64,000 nt of DNA from Limnobaculum allomyrinae (GCF_016649425.1 NZ_JADRCR010000008.1:62001-126000), one strand, 5' to 3'; positions 17,573-28,034 are shown, counted from the first letter of the stretch. Notes: generated by a model from the sequence alone, not told the origin. Translations and numbers: made by a program.

Positions 17573-18242
17573 ATGAGAAATGACTTACAAAATGAAAAAA
17601 AAGTCGCTTCAAATGAAGGGCAACCAATGTTAACTCGTGCCCGAGCCCGTACGTTAAATAAGCTAATTTCTACCGCAATGGAAATGCTCGAGAAGGGATG
17701 GTTCCCCTCCATTACCGAGTTGGCAAACGAAGCGGGAGTGTCTCGTGCTACGGCTTACCGTTATTTTCCTACTCAAAGTGCTCTGGTTTCGACGATTGTC
17801 GATGAAAGTTTAGGGCCAATACAAGAGTGGCGACCTCAGCAAGATACCGTAAGTGAACGCATTTCTGCTTTATTGTCCTTTGCTTATCCTCAGATGGAAA
17901 AGCATGAGGGAGCGTTGAGAGCGGCTTTACGCGTCTCTTTACAGCAGTGGGCAGATTTGCGTGCCCAGCGGCTGGATCAAAGAGGTCGATAAAGAGAAAC
18001 TGTTTGTCCGGGGTAATCGTAAGCGTTTAGTTGAAATGGCTGCTGAGCCGCTAAGAGACCGTGTCGCAGCGGCCGATTTGGATCGCATGAAACATGCCTT
18101 CTCGTTAATTTATGGTTCAGAAGTATTCCTGGTATTTAAAGACATTTGGAACCTGGATTCAGATCAAATTCAGGATATCGTTCAGTGGATGGGCAAGGCC
18201 ATTGTTCGTCAGGTAGAAGAAGACGCAGGGTTAAAAAATTAA
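17573..18242 (+). pseudogene. TetR-family regulator, frameshifted
   Basis: The first frame (17573-17992) encodes a TetR helix-turn-helix domain (MLTRARARTLNKLISTAMEM, ITELANEAGVSRATAYRYFP) and part of the ligand domain to LQQWADLRAQRLDQRGR. The remainder continues in another frame to TAA at 18240-18242 (EVDKEKLFVRGNRKRLVEMAAEPL, HAFSLIYGSEVFLVFKDIW), as expected for the family. A net +1 shift near 17970-17990 would rejoin them. It is divergent from the UPF0261/PEP-hydrolase operon and was probably its regulator. A sequencing error is the main alternative to true inactivation. Confidence 0.8.
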
Positions 18243-18415
18243 TTATCTGACCGGTTAATTCTTTAGTTAACCGGTTATTTTTCATACATAAATCGATGAT
18301 TTCAACGGCACCGGCAATCAAAGCGCACATCGCACCCATGAAAGAGTTGTGATAAACTCTCGTGCTTTCTTTCAGTCAAAGGATCTACGTTCAGGCAAAC
18401 TGATCGGATTTTTCT

Positions 18416-18952
18416 ATGAAACACATTGTTGAAGTTATGATTTCCGAGCAAGACGTGAAAGCACGTATTGCTGAACTCGCCACCCAAATTAATCAACACT
18501 ATCGCGACAGCGGCAAAGAGCTGGTCCTGGTTGGGCTATTGCGGGGTTCTTTCATTTTTATGGCTGATTTATGTCGTATGATCACGGTAAATCACGAAGT
18601 CGATTTTATGACTGCTTCCAGCTATGGCAGCAGCATGAGCAGCAACCGTGACGTTAAGATTCTGAAAGATTTAGACGAAGATATACGTGGTAAAGATGTG
18701 CTGATCGTTGAGGACATTATTGATACCGGTTATACCCTGACCAAAGTACGCGAAATTTTGCAGTTGCGTGAGCCTAACTCAATTGCACTGTGTACTCTGC
18801 TGGACAAGCCATCGCGCCGTGAAGTCCCGGTACCAATCGACTATATTGGTTTCTCAATTGAAGATGAGTTTGTGGTTGGCTATGGCATTGACTACGCGCA
18901 GCGCTATCGTCATCTGCCTTATGTTGGCAAGGTTGTGTTGCTGGATGAGTAA
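18416..18952 (+). CDS. hpt: hypoxanthine phosphoribosyltransferase Hpt
   Basis: Salvages hypoxanthine (and guanine less well) to IMP using PRPP in the cytoplasm. The 178-residue enzyme has the PRPP-binding loop [17 protein letters not shown] (about 101-117), the [13 protein letters not shown] loop near residue 43 and the [11 protein letters not shown] flap. Length matches E. coli Hpt. It is convergent with can and shares a terminator with it, as in E. coli. Confidence 0.95.
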   Translation: MKHIVEVMISEQDVKARIAELATQINQHYRDSGKELVLVGLLRGSFIFMADLCRMITVNHEVDFMTASSYGSSMSSNRDVKILKDLDEDIRGKDVLIVEDIIDTGYTLTKVREILQLREPNSIALCTLLDKPSRREVPVPIDYIGFSIEDEFVVGYGIDYAQRYRHLPYVGKVVLLDE

Positions 18953-18964
18953 TCACCAGTAAAA

Positions 18965-19010
18965 ATAAAAGCGGAATGACCGTTCTTCGATTATTCCGCT
19001 TTTATTATAT
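18965..19010. terminator. bidirectional terminator hpt/can
   Basis: Perfect 13-bp arms ATAAAAGCGGAAT (18965-18977) and ATTCCGCTTTTAT (18993-19005), with A and T runs, lie between the convergent genes. Confidence 0.9.
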
Positions 19011-19022
19011 TGTCACTGAGGG

Positions 19023-19679
19023 TTATTTACTGTCCGTCAGTAGCAAATTGGATATCGCTTTGCGATACAGTAATTCAAGGGATTCACGGCTATTAGCACT
19101 GACTTCCAGATCGCGTAATCTGCCATCCTGCATACCGTATACCCAACCATGAATCAGAACTTTTTGCCCACGTTTCCAGGCGGACTGAACAATGGTGGAA
19201 TGGCCCAGGTTATACACTTGCTCGACCACATTAATTTCGCTTAGCAGGTCGGCACGTTTTTCTGGCGGTAGTTCACCAATCAGTGAGCTGTGTTTATACC
19301 AGAGGTCGCGAATGTGTAGCAGCCAGTTATTAATCAGGCCCAGCTCAGGGTTGTTAATTGCCGCGGTTACGCCGCCACAGTCGTAGTGACCACAAATAAT
19401 AATGTGTTCTACTTCCAGTACTTCAACGGCGTACTGAACCACGGATAAACAGTTAAGGTCGGTATGGATGACCAGGTTAGCAACATTACGGTGTACAAAC
19501 AGTTCGCCAGGTTCCAGACCGGTTAACCGTTCTGCTGGAACACGACTGTCCGAGCAACCAATCCATAAAAAGCGTGGCCGTTGTGCTAATGCCAAACGCT
19601 CAAAAAATTCGGGGTCGTCCTTGCTGATACTGGCTGACCAGACCTCATTATTATGCATTAGTCGTTCTATTTCTTTCAT
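19023..19679 (-). CDS. can: beta-carbonic anhydrase Can
   Basis: Interconverts CO2 and bicarbonate, needed for growth in air. The 218-residue protein shows the beta-class zinc ligands Cys42, Asp44, His98 and Cys101 ([10 protein letters not shown] and CGHYDCGGV) and the [17 protein letters not shown] signature. The order hpt-can-yadG-yadH is that of E. coli. Confidence 0.95.
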   Translation of the reverse strand: MKEIERLMHNNEVWSASISKDDPEFFERLALAQRPRFLWIGCSDSRVPAERLTGLEPGELFVHRNVANLVIHTDLNCLSVVQYAVEVLEVEHIIICGHYDCGGVTAAINNPELGLINNWLLHIRDLWYKHSSLIGELPPEKRADLLSEINVVEQVYNLGHSTIVQSAWKRGQKVLIHGWVYGMQDGRLRDLEVSANSRESLELLYRKAISNLLLTDSK

Positions 19680-20015
19680 ACAGTTTAATAGCTCGCAGTT
19701 TTTAATGGCGTTAATATAAGGTAATGGTGGTACTTTTCAAAACAGAACCACGGATTGTCTATCGTTTATGGTGTTGCCAGTTATTCATACCGATGGGGCG
19801 GGCATCTATGACCATAGCGAAAATAGCAGGCTCGACCCGTTGGGGTAGTGGGATAACAGCAAGGTGATTATGTTATACCCGATTGATATGTTTCAAAAGT
19901 GTTAATTTTTAATTTGTTAACTTTTGATGTAACGATTAAGCTAGCACAATAAAGAACGGTCGCATTTTGCGGCCTGTTTCTATTTTTTGCATCGATACAA
20001 GGTAATCTCTCATTT
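19680..20015. other. intergenic region can/yadG
   Basis: The divergent promoter region of can and yadG, AT-rich near yadG. I see no gene, clear hairpin or known operator here. Confidence 0.5.
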
Positions 20016-20942
20016 ATGACATACGCGTTGGAATTATCGCAATTAAGTAAAGTTTACGCCGGTGGCGTGAAGGCGTTGCGAGGAATAAATCTGAACGTGG
20101 AAGCCGGCGATTTTTATGCGCTGCTTGGCCCTAATGGAGCCGGTAAATCCACAACAATTGGCATTATCAGCTCTCTGGTAAATAAAAGCGCGGGCCATGT
20201 GCGCGTGTTCGGTTATGACATTGATAATGATTTAGTGAATGCCAAACGCCAGTTGGGTCTGGTTCCCCAGGAATTTAACTTTAATCCATTCGAAACGGTT
20301 ATGCAGATTGTGATAACCCAGGCGGGATATTATGGCGTTCCACGTCAGGAGGCATTATCTCGGGCTAAAACTTATTTGCAGCGTTTAGAACTATGGGAAA
20401 AGCGCAATGAAAAAGCCATGCGCCTTTCCGGTGGTATGAAACGTCGCCTGATGATTGCTCGTGCGTTAATGCATCAACCAAAATTATTAATTCTTGATGA
20501 ACCGACCGCCGGCGTTGATATTGAGCTGCGTCGCTCAATGTGGCAGTTCCTGAAGGAACTGAATCAACAGGGAATTACCATTATCCTCACCACTCATTAT
20601 CTGGAAGAGGCGGAGATGCTGTGTCGCAATATCGGTATTATTCGTCAGGGCGAACTGGTGGAAAATACCTCGATGCGCGAGCTACTGGCAAAGCTTAAGT
20701 CAGAAACCTTTATTCTCGATTTAGCGCCAAAAAGCCCCATTCCGCATCTGGATGGTTATATTAGTCGCCTGCTGGATACTTCAACATTAGAAGTGGAAGT
20801 AGAAAGAGAGCAGGGGCTAAATAGCGTTTTTGCTCAGCTCAGTGCACAGGGTGTTTCAGTGCTGAGTATGCGCAATAAGGCTAACCGGCTTGAAGAGTTA
20901 TTTGTTCATTTAGTTAATGATTATAAGGAAGAGGCAGAATGA
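20016..20942 (+). CDS. yadG: ABC transporter ATP-binding protein YadG
   Basis: A 308-residue ABC ATPase with Walker A GPNGAGKST (about 40-48), signature LSGGMKRRL (about 138-146), Walker [13 protein letters not shown] and the H-loop TTHYLEEAEML. It energises the YadH permease; the transported compound is not known. It matches E. coli YadG along its length, including the tail MRNKANRLEELFVHLV. Its stop overlaps the yadH start (ATGA), so translation is coupled. Confidence 0.93.
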   Translation: MTYALELSQLSKVYAGGVKALRGINLNVEAGDFYALLGPNGAGKSTTIGIISSLVNKSAGHVRVFGYDIDNDLVNAKRQLGLVPQEFNFNPFETVMQIVITQAGYYGVPRQEALSRAKTYLQRLELWEKRNEKAMRLSGGMKRRLMIARALMHQPKLLILDEPTAGVDIELRRSMWQFLKELNQQGITIILTTHYLEEAEMLCRNIGIIRQGELVENTSMRELLAKLKSETFILDLAPKSPIPHLDGYISRLLDTSTLEVEVEREQGLNSVFAQLSAQGVSVLSMRNKANRLEELFVHLVNDYKEEAE

Positions 20943-21709
20943 TTAATCTCTACTGGATAGCGTTAAAAAGTATCTGGATAAAAGAGGTCACTCGTTTCGG
21001 CCGTATCTGGGTGCAGACACTGGTTCCTCCGGTGATCACCATGACGCTCTATTTTATTATTTTCGGTAATCTGATTGGTTCACGTATTGGTGAGATGCAG
21101 GGGGTAGACTATATGCAGTTTATCGTACCTGGTCTGATTATGATGTCAGTGATTACCAACTCCTATTCTAACGTGGCTTCATCATTCTTTGGTGCTAAAT
21201 ATCAGCACAGTATTGAAGAGTTGCTGGTAGCACCGGTACCGACGCACATTATTATTCTCGGTTTTGTCGGGGGCGGTGTTGCTCGCGGTATTTGTGTGGG
21301 CGTATTGGTTACCCTGGTGTCACTGTTTTTCGTTTCGCTGGAAATTCATTCCTGGTGGGTGATTGCCGTAACGCTGCTGCTGACCTCTGTGCTGTTCTCG
21401 TTAGGTGGATTGGTGAACGCTATTTTTGCTGAAACCTTTGATGATATCAGCATCGTACCAACTTTCGTATTGACGCCGTTGACCTATCTGGGTGGGGTAT
21501 TCTATTCACTGACGCTGCTACCTCCGGTATGGCAGATGGTGTCGAAAGTAAACCCAATCGTTTATATGATTAGTGGTTTCCGCTATGGTTTCCTTGGTAT
21601 TTCCGATGTGTCACTTACCCTGACTTTTGGGGTGTTAATTGCGTTTACCGCCGTATTCTATTTGTTAAGTTGGTGGTTAATTTCTCGCGGACGTGGATTA
21701 CGCAGCTAG
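20939..21709 (+). CDS. yadH: ABC-2 type permease YadH
   Basis: A 256-residue inner-membrane protein with about six membrane segments and the ABC-2 feature YQHSIEELLVAPVPTHIIILGF. It is the membrane half of the YadGH exporter. The gene overlaps yadG by four bases. Length agrees with E. coli YadH. Substrate unknown. Confidence 0.93.
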   Translation: MINLYWIALKSIWIKEVTRFGRIWVQTLVPPVITMTLYFIIFGNLIGSRIGEMQGVDYMQFIVPGLIMMSVITNSYSNVASSFFGAKYQHSIEELLVAPVPTHIIILGFVGGGVARGICVGVLVTLVSLFFVSLEIHSWWVIAVTLLLTSVLFSLGGLVNAIFAETFDDISIVPTFVLTPLTYLGGVFYSLTLLPPVWQMVSKVNPIVYMISGFRYGFLGISDVSLTLTFGVLIAFTAVFYLLSWWLISRGRGLRS

Positions 21710-21812
21710 TGGTAACGATGCGCGGCTGAACCTGAATTTGAATGCGGTTTAAATTAATACCGTATTTATCTTCGGGTTCTTCCGTTAAAACCTGTCAGAA
21801 AAGGATTCAGGG

Positions 21813-22472
21813 ATGAAGATTTTCAATACAGTTTTAGCGCTTTTGCTTATGTCTGGTACTGCTATATTTTTCAGCGGTTCTCTTCAGTCCGATAGTCAAG
21901 CTCCGCTTCGTGCAGCAACATCAATATCTCCGGTTGTAGCACCGATCCAAAAGCAAACTAATCAGGCGTTAGCGCTAAGCGCGGAGGAGCAGATAGGAAA
22001 AACGCGCTATTACGATCCGGCTTATGTTTCTTTGTCTTATCCCGGTGGTGATGTTGATATTGAACGGGGTGTCTGTTCTGATGTGGTGATTCGGGCCTTG
22101 CGCCAACAGGGTGCCGATTTACAGCAGTTGGTTCATCAGGATATGAAAGGCAATTTTTCTTCTTATCCTCGAATTTGGGGGTTGAAGAAACCTGACACAA
22201 ATATTGATCATCGACGAGTGCCGAATCTTGAAACTTATTTTAAACGGCATAAAATGGAGCAGCCAGTCTCACTCAATGCAAGGGATTACTTACCCGGTGA
22301 CATTGTTTCCTGGCGCTTGGATAATGGACTACCCCATATAGGTATTGTGACCGATCGTTATACCCGCGAAGGCAGGCCGTTGGTTGTGCACAATATAGGT
22401 TCCGGAGCTCGGGCTGAAGACATTTTATTTTTATGGAAAATTAATGGGCATTACCGCTATTTTAATAAATAG
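21813..22472 (+). CDS. DUF1287 family exported protein
   Basis: The 219-residue protein has an N-terminal hydrophobic segment (signal peptide or anchor, about 5-24). The rest fits DUF1287, an NlpC/P60-like fold: Y-P-GGDVDIERGVCSDVVIRALRQ with a candidate catalytic Cys, VHQDM..YPRIWGLKKPDTNIDHRRVPNLETYF, and GLPHIGIVTDR with a candidate His. Members are probable cell-wall or peptide hydrolases outside the cytoplasm, but activity is largely untested. It lies between yadH and yadE, the place of the unrelated yadI in E. coli. Confidence 0.85.
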   Translation: MKIFNTVLALLLMSGTAIFFSGSLQSDSQAPLRAATSISPVVAPIQKQTNQALALSAEEQIGKTRYYDPAYVSLSYPGGDVDIERGVCSDVVIRALRQQGADLQQLVHQDMKGNFSSYPRIWGLKKPDTNIDHRRVPNLETYFKRHKMEQPVSLNARDYLPGDIVSWRLDNGLPHIGIVTDRYTREGRPLVVHNIGSGARAEDILFLWKINGHYRYFNK

Positions 22473-22596
22473 TGGTGACGTAAGGTGTGCCGATCCTGTA
22501 ATAAGGTGCCTTACTCCATAATTGCATGAGAATAACGTTAATATTCAGTTCTGCTATATTCCGGTGTTTTGTATTCCTATAAGAAAAATATAACTT

Positions 22597-23883
22597 ATGC
22601 GTCTTAAGTCTCTTCTCATTACGCTGATTACTTTACCTTTGATTATATTCTCGGCCTGCGCTGCGGCAGATGATGAATCACAAGGTGATGATATAAAACC
22701 AGTTCAAGTCCGTATTATTCGTGATAGCCAGATCATGGCTCAAGTTGGCAATGATATTATTAACGTGGGTAGTCTGGATAAAGATCAGGAGATCATGGTT
22801 TATCCACTAAGCCCTAACTACTACGAATTTACATTCGGGAATGCCCATGGGCTGATTCCAAAAGATGCAGTATTACCCCTTACTAAATCTAAAAAAGCAT
22901 TGGGGTTGGCTTTAGCCGATTTGCAGAAGCTAAATCAGAACCTGATTACCGTACGCCCAACCACGATTTACGATCAGCCAAAAGATACCAGCAAAATTTT
23001 TGGGGTACTGAATGAGAATCTGCGCTATCCCATCCTTGGTCGTTTAAGGGGCGAAGATGGCTCTCTTTGGTATGAAATCAATATCGGTGATGATGCTAAA
23101 TATATTCAGGCTGATGAATGTGAGCTGGATAATGGCGTACCGGTGCTGACCTATCACCATATTTTGCAGGACAGCGAGAATAAATATTTTCGCCATACTT
23201 CAACCACCACCTCAGTAACGGCATTTGATAACCAAATGGCCTACCTGAAACAGGCGAATTATCAGACTATCAGTCTGTATCAATTGGAAGGTTACTTAAA
23301 TAATACCCTGAATATTCCGGCGAAAGCGGTGGTATTAACCTTCGACGATGGATTGAAATCCGTTAACCGCTACGCTTACCCCATTTTGAAAAAATATGAT
23401 CAGCAGGCGACAGCGTTTATTATTTCATCGAGAATTAAGCACAATCCTCAAACCTGGGATCCAAACTCTTTACAGTTTATGAGTATCAGCGAGCTCAAAC
23501 AGATTCAGGATGTGTTTGATATTCAGTCGCATACTCACTTTTTACATCGTTATTCAGATGATAAACGCCCGGTATTATTAAGCCGTGATGAGCATAATAT
23601 TGAGTTAGATTTTGAACGTTCACGCCGTGCACTGACTCAGTTTAATCCTCGGGTGCAGTATATTTCTTATCCGTTTGGCGGCTATAACGACAATGCCATC
23701 CAGGCCGCAAAACTGGCGGGATATCGTCTGGCGGTGACCACGGTCAGAGGAAAGGTTAAACCGGGGGATAATCCTTTTACTCTTAAACGTTTGTATATCT
23801 TAAGTTCAGATAGCATTCAGGCAATGGCCGAGCGTATTGCCAATACCCGCTCGGATATTAAGCCAATGGTGACAAAACAATAA
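22597..23883 (+). CDS. yadE: polysaccharide deacetylase family protein YadE
   Basis: A 428-residue exported protein with a signal peptide (cut near CAAA), an extra N-terminal region of about 180 residues with SH3-like features, and a NodB-type deacetylase domain: VVLTFDDGLKSV (motif 1), DIQSHTHFLH (motif 2), YISYPFGGYND (motif 3). Such enzymes remove acetyl groups from extracellular polysaccharides or peptidoglycan. Position near yadGH supports yadE. In E. coli panD follows; here a broken diguanylate cyclase does. Confidence 0.88.
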   Translation: MRLKSLLITLITLPLIIFSACAAADDESQGDDIKPVQVRIIRDSQIMAQVGNDIINVGSLDKDQEIMVYPLSPNYYEFTFGNAHGLIPKDAVLPLTKSKKALGLALADLQKLNQNLITVRPTTIYDQPKDTSKIFGVLNENLRYPILGRLRGEDGSLWYEINIGDDAKYIQADECELDNGVPVLTYHHILQDSENKYFRHTSTTTSVTAFDNQMAYLKQANYQTISLYQLEGYLNNTLNIPAKAVVLTFDDGLKSVNRYAYPILKKYDQQATAFIISSRIKHNPQTWDPNSLQFMSISELKQIQDVFDIQSHTHFLHRYSDDKRPVLLSRDEHNIELDFERSRRALTQFNPRVQYISYPFGGYNDNAIQAAKLAGYRLAVTTVRGKVKPGDNPFTLKRLYILSSDSIQAMAERIANTRSDIKPMVTKQ

Positions 23884-23884
23884 A

Positions 23885-24840
23885 TTATCCGTTGGATACC
23901 AGAGTTAACAATTTATCATCAGACAGGTATCGGGTTTGATTTCTACCGTTTGATTTTGCCTGATACAACGCCAGATCGGCACGCTGAAACAGTGACTGGC
24001 GGTTATTGTCATATTGCTGTTCACTGTTACTGATGCCAATAGAAATGGTGATATTGATCTGCTGTCCATTAGGTAAGCAGAAGATATTCTGCTCTGTTTT
24101 CTGACGGATCTCTTCTGCTACTTTTTTTGCCAGAGAAATGGGGTAATCAGTCAGAATGATGGCAAATTCCTCCCCGCCAATGCGAAAGATTTTTCGACTA
24201 TAAGTCGTATAGGAATCCAAAAGGCTGGCCATATCTTTTAATATTTTATCACCGGCATCGTGACCGTAGTTATCATTTCCATTTTTTGTTGTTTTATATC
24301 TTTTAACAACATAAAAGAAAATTGCATGCCAATCGCTGATGAAAGACTCATCATCAGGCTGAATTTGATGATCTTATTGATATCTTGTGTGACAAAACAA
24401 GAGCCCAGACAGATAAATAACAGGCTAATGGTGCTGAATAAGATCATGCGATATAACAAAGAACGTTGAATGTAATGTGAACAAAAAGCCAGTGTTGTTC
24501 CCATCAGAGCGTAAATAATAGAAATAAAGATAGCAGTATCATTAAAGCTGATACTCAAGCGTGTAATTGAAATAATGAACGCGGTAATGAGCGTTGGAAC
24601 TGGGCCAACGTAACAGGCAATAATAATCAGAGGAATATGCCTGAGATCGATAAACGTATAGTGAATGGTAGGAATCGCAAATTTCATTAAAACAAAGCAT
24701 AACAAGCCATTACACAGGCCAACTTGTATCTTTTTGCTTAAAGAAAGATTGACATCTAAAGGTGCTGTCGTCAGTTTAGAAATAAAATAAAACCCAGTCA
24801 GCATGATGCTGATATTAATAATGATACCGTCAAAAAGCAT
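23885..24840 (-). pseudogene. 5TM-LYT/GGDEF diguanylate cyclase, internally deleted and frameshifted
   Basis: The first frame (24840-24238) encodes about five to six membrane helices like the 5TM-5TMR-LYT sensor domain (FIDLRHIPLIIIACYVGP is typical). The second frame (from about 24283 to 23885) begins abruptly at GNDNYGHDAGDKIL, inside a GGDEF domain, and continues through FRIGGEEFAIIL and RADLALYQAKSNGRN. The start of GGDEF (normally DxLTGLxNRR to DIDxFK, some 50-60 residues) is absent and the two parts are out of frame. The GGEEF active loop survives, but the protein cannot be made whole, so no cyclic-di-GMP activity is expected. Confidence 0.8.
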
Positions 24841-25052
24841 AGAAAATATCCAAATACCAGAGAGTAATATATATTTATGTTTAATAATTCAAATTGATAT
24901 TATAAGCATAGATTGGTAGTGGATTTTTACAAAAACCATAGCGAAATTATGGGTAATGTTTTTGATAATATATGGGAAACAAACAGGTGATTATATTAAT
25001 TACCTGACAAATGAATATCCGGGGTGAAGATAGCGTTATATCCGTGAGATTC

Positions 25053-25544
25053 TTACTCAGGAAACCAGCGCTCTAATCCATCAGCCGGTATCCGAGACAG
25101 CAATGAAGCCAGCGTACTGCCATCAGGAAAAATCAGGTCTGGAGCGATATCAGCCAGTGGATAAAGCATGAATCCCCGGTTGTGCATATCATAGTGAGGT
25201 ACTGTCAGACGTGGGGTGTTAATGGTCTGGTTGCCAAACAGTAAAATATCCAGATCCAACGTACGAGGCCCCCAACGATGCTCCTTTCTCTCCCGTCCCT
25301 GGTTCAGTTCAATGGCCTGAGTAGCATCAAGCAGACTCTCAGCAGAAAGTTGAGTATCCAGTTCTACTACCGCATTCAGATAATCAGGCTGGTCTTGTGG
25401 ACCTAACGGTTTAGTACGATAGAACGGTGAGCAGGTGACCAGATGAGTTTGAGGGATCAGCTTTATAGCGTTCAATGCCGCTTCAACCTGTGCCAGCGGC
25501 TGATTAAGATTACTGCCTAATGCGATAAATACCTGAGTCATCAT
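25053..25544 (-). CDS. folK: HPPK, 6-hydroxymethyl-7,8-dihydropterin pyrophosphokinase FolK
   Basis: Transfers pyrophosphate from ATP to hydroxymethyl-dihydropterin in folate synthesis. The 163-residue enzyme shows IALGSNL at the N terminus, the FYRT-PLGPQDQPDYLNAVVEL stretch, ELNQGRERKEHRWGPRTLDLDILLFG (metal-binding DLD) and VPHYDMHNRGFMLYPLADIAP. It follows pcnB on the same strand, separated by a hairpin, as in E. coli. The panBCD genes that come next in E. coli are not here. Confidence 0.95.
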   Translation of the reverse strand: MMTQVFIALGSNLNQPLAQVEAALNAIKLIPQTHLVTCSPFYRTKPLGPQDQPDYLNAVVELDTQLSAESLLDATQAIELNQGRERKEHRWGPRTLDLDILLFGNQTINTPRLTVPHYDMHNRGFMLYPLADIAPDLIFPDGSTLASLLSRIPADGLERWFPE

Positions 25545-25561
25545 CTCTGTCCATTATGCGA

Positions 25562-25585
25562 TTAAGCCTCCGTCAGGAGGCTTAA
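25562..25585 (-). terminator. hairpin between pcnB and folK
   Basis: Perfect 10-bp arms TTAAGCCTCC (25562-25571) and GGAGGCTTAA (25576-25585) with a GTCA loop. There is no T run, so it may reduce transcription or stabilise an mRNA end rather than stop all transcription into folK. Confidence 0.5.
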
Positions 25586-25594
25586 GTCAGAAGG

Positions 25595-26983
25595 TTATTG
25601 CGGCTTTGGCGTATTTTTGCGTGGCCGCCGCGACCGGCGATGGCGGGATGGTTCATCACCCAGCGCATTGAGCATAGTCTTTTGACGTTGCATATCCGCC
25701 TGTTGGAACTCATCCCACCAGTGGCTTAGCTTCTGCACTTCGCCTTTTTCAATTTCGGCTCTGAGCAGCAATAAGTCAAACGAAGCGCGGAATTTTGGAT
25801 GTTCCATCAGTTTATAGGCTTTTTTCCCCTGGCGACGCGGTAAACGTATCTGTAATTGCCAGATATCACGCACTAACGATGTAATACGTTTAGGAATGGC
25901 CAGCGTCATACACTGCTCATCCAAAATATCATTCATGGCAAGGGCAAAAGCATCGTAATAAGCCAGACCGCTTTCCTGAGCCAGCTTTTGGGCATGCTCA
26001 ACCAGCGGGTACCACAACATGGCTGCAAACAGGAACGCCGGATTCACGCGCTTTCCGTTTTGCAACCGTTGGTCAGTATTCTTCAGCACCTGACTGAGGA
26101 TCTTCTCCATATTGCTGTCGCCCTGAGGCGTAAAGCTCTTATCAATGAGCGGGAATAACGCCTTAAACAGGTTATGTTCACGCAGTAATTGATAAGTGGG
26201 ATAACCGTATCCGGCTTGTAGCAGCTTTAAGGCTTCTTCAAACAACCGTGCCGGGGGAATATCACGCAGTAAATGGGCTAAACGGGTAATGGGTTCTGCC
26301 GTTGCTGTCTCAATACGCATATCATGCTTAGCGGCAAAACGAATCGCTCTGAGCATTCGCACCGGATCTTCACGGTAACGGGTTTCCGGATCGCCAATCA
26401 GGCGAATAATGCCTTGCTGTAAGTCTTGCAGTCCTCCGGTGAAGTCACGCAGCGTGAAATCATCGGCACTGTAGTAGAGGCTGTTAACAGTAAAGTCGCG
26501 CCGATGGGCATCTTCGGTAATGGAACCGTAGACGTTATCACGCAGCAGCATACCGTTGTTAGCCTGCTGAGATTCATTTTTGTCATTGTTATCGCTGTGC
26601 ACGCCACGGAAGGTGGCAACTTCGATAATCTCAGGCCCGAACATAATATGGGCCAGACGAAAACGGCGGCCAATCAGGCGGCAGTTACGAAACAGTTTAC
26701 GCACCTGCTCAGGTGTCGCATTGGTAGTGATATCAAAATCTTTTGGTTTTTTATTCAGCAGCAGGTCGCGGACACCGCCGCCAACCAGATAGGCCTCATA
26801 TCCCGATTTATTTAATCGGTACAGGACTTTCAGGGCATTATCGCTAATGTCCTTACGAGAAATAGTGTGCTGCGCACGGGGAATGATAACCACATCATCA
26901 GTGTTGTGGCTCTGTTCCTGTATGTCTGAATCAGACTCTCGGGTGAGTACCTTGCGGCAAAAATTAGCTACGCGGGTAAAAAT
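25595..26983 (-). CDS. pcnB: poly(A) polymerase I PcnB, probable ATT start codon
   Basis: Adds 3' poly(A) tails that mark RNAs for decay. The class II nucleotidyltransferase head has [25 protein letters not shown] with the DxD metal residues, then [22 protein letters not shown] and [16 protein letters not shown]; a basic tail ([14 protein letters not shown]) ends the protein. The first ATG/GTG candidate (GTG 26893) drops a conserved N terminus. Reading upstream in frame gives [12 protein letters not shown] as in E. coli PcnB, starting at ATT 26981-26983 with GAGGTG just before it. E. coli pcnB is known to use an AUU start, so I place the start there (462 residues). Confidence 0.9.
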   Translation of the reverse strand: MFTRVANFCRKVLTRESDSDIQEQSHNTDDVVIIPRAQHTISRKDISDNALKVLYRLNKSGYEAYLVGGGVRDLLLNKKPKDFDITTNATPEQVRKLFRNCRLIGRRFRLAHIMFGPEIIEVATFRGVHSDNNDKNESQQANNGMLLRDNVYGSITEDAHRRDFTVNSLYYSADDFTLRDFTGGLQDLQQGIIRLIGDPETRYREDPVRMLRAIRFAAKHDMRIETATAEPITRLAHLLRDIPPARLFEEALKLLQAGYGYPTYQLLREHNLFKALFPLIDKSFTPQGDSNMEKILSQVLKNTDQRLQNGKRVNPAFLFAAMLWYPLVEHAQKLAQESGLAYYDAFALAMNDILDEQCMTLAIPKRITSLVRDIWQLQIRLPRRQGKKAYKLMEHPKFRASFDLLLLRAEIEKGEVQKLSHWWDEFQQADMQRQKTMLNALGDEPSRHRRSRRPRKNTPKPQ

Positions 26984-27099
26984 AGGGCACCTCGGTCATA
27001 GTGTATCTGTCAGCGATGAGCGGCGCCGTTCAGGAGACTCATCAAATAATCAAATAGTAGTCAGTAAACCACGTATGGTAAACGGCGGTCTATAATAGC

Positions 27100-27999
27100 T
27101 CACACTGAATCATTTGAGAATGGAAAGTGTGTGGTTAGCTCCGGCGTTATGGGTACGCGGCGATGATCCCAATGATCAATACCCCACGCCAGCAATGCTT
27201 CAATGGAAGCATCCTGCCAGTCATCAGGTAGTGATTGTCCTAAGAACTGCATTGCTTCCGCCAGTATTGGCAGAGGGTGCTCAAGGGATAACGGTGGGGC
27301 ATAGTTCTGTTTAGATAGCTTATGTCCCTGGTTATTTAACGCCAGTGGAAGGTGGAAATAGTCAGGTTCTTTCCAGTCTAACTGACGGTACAGAGCAATT
27401 TGTCGTACGGTTGGCTGAATCAAATCGGCGCCCCGGACAATTTCAGTCACACCCTGAAAGTGGTCATCCACTACCACGGCAAGATTATAGGCAAACAGCC
27501 CATCTTTACGATGGATAATAAAATCTTCACTGGCAAAGGTCGGTTCGGCCACCAGTGTTCCCAAATGCTTATCGTGAAACTGATAAACCGGTTGCGTTAC
27601 GTGCAAACGCAAAGACGCATTCTGAGAGGGTAGTGATAAATTACGACAGTGCCCATCATAAATGCCACCAGACTGTTGAATTCTGGCGCGAGTACAGTGG
27701 CAATAATAGCAACGTTGTTGTTGGTAAAGCTGGTGCAGAATCTGGCGATAGGCATCACTACGTTGAGACTGGTAGAGTACCTCTCCATCCCAGTGCAATC
27801 CATAATGTTCCAGGGTAGTCAGAATACGCGAAGCAGAACCGGTTACTTCTCTGGGAGGGTCTATATCTTCGATGCGGACTAACCAATCCCCATGATTTGA
27901 CCGCGCCTGCAAAAAACTGCCCAGCGCGGCAATCAGGGAACCAAAATGCAAATCTCCGGAAGGAGAGGGAGCAAAACGCCCCACATAACGGTTAGTCAT
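27100..27999 (-). CDS. gluQ: glutamyl-Q tRNA(Asp) synthetase GluQRS
   Basis: Attaches glutamate to the queuosine base of tRNA(Asp). It resembles the catalytic half of GluRS without an anticodon-binding domain: [20 protein letters not shown] (HIGH-like), [12 protein letters not shown], a zinc-binding set of Cys and Tyr ([11 protein letters not shown]...YDGHC), [34 protein letters not shown] and KLSKQN (KMSKS-like). The frame is open to 28029, but ATG 27999 (MTNRYVGRF) fits the family. It follows dksA, with which it is co-transcribed in relatives. Confidence 0.93.
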   Translation of the reverse strand: MTNRYVGRFAPSPSGDLHFGSLIAALGSFLQARSNHGDWLVRIEDIDPPREVTGSASRILTTLEHYGLHWDGEVLYQSQRSDAYRQILHQLYQQQRCYYCHCTRARIQQSGGIYDGHCRNLSLPSQNASLRLHVTQPVYQFHDKHLGTLVAEPTFASEDFIIHRKDGLFAYNLAVVVDDHFQGVTEIVRGADLIQPTVRQIALYRQLDWKEPDYFHLPLALNNQGHKLSKQNYAPPLSLEHPLPILAEAMQFLGQSLPDDWQDASIEALLAWGIDHWDHRRVPITPELTTHFPFSNDSV

Positions 28000-28034
28000 T
28001 AACGTGGTTGAACAGCCTGAACCCGCCATCGCTG

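Noticed and set aside
26893-26895. GTG start for pcnB
   Set aside because: It removes 30 conserved N-terminal residues that are encoded in frame upstream.
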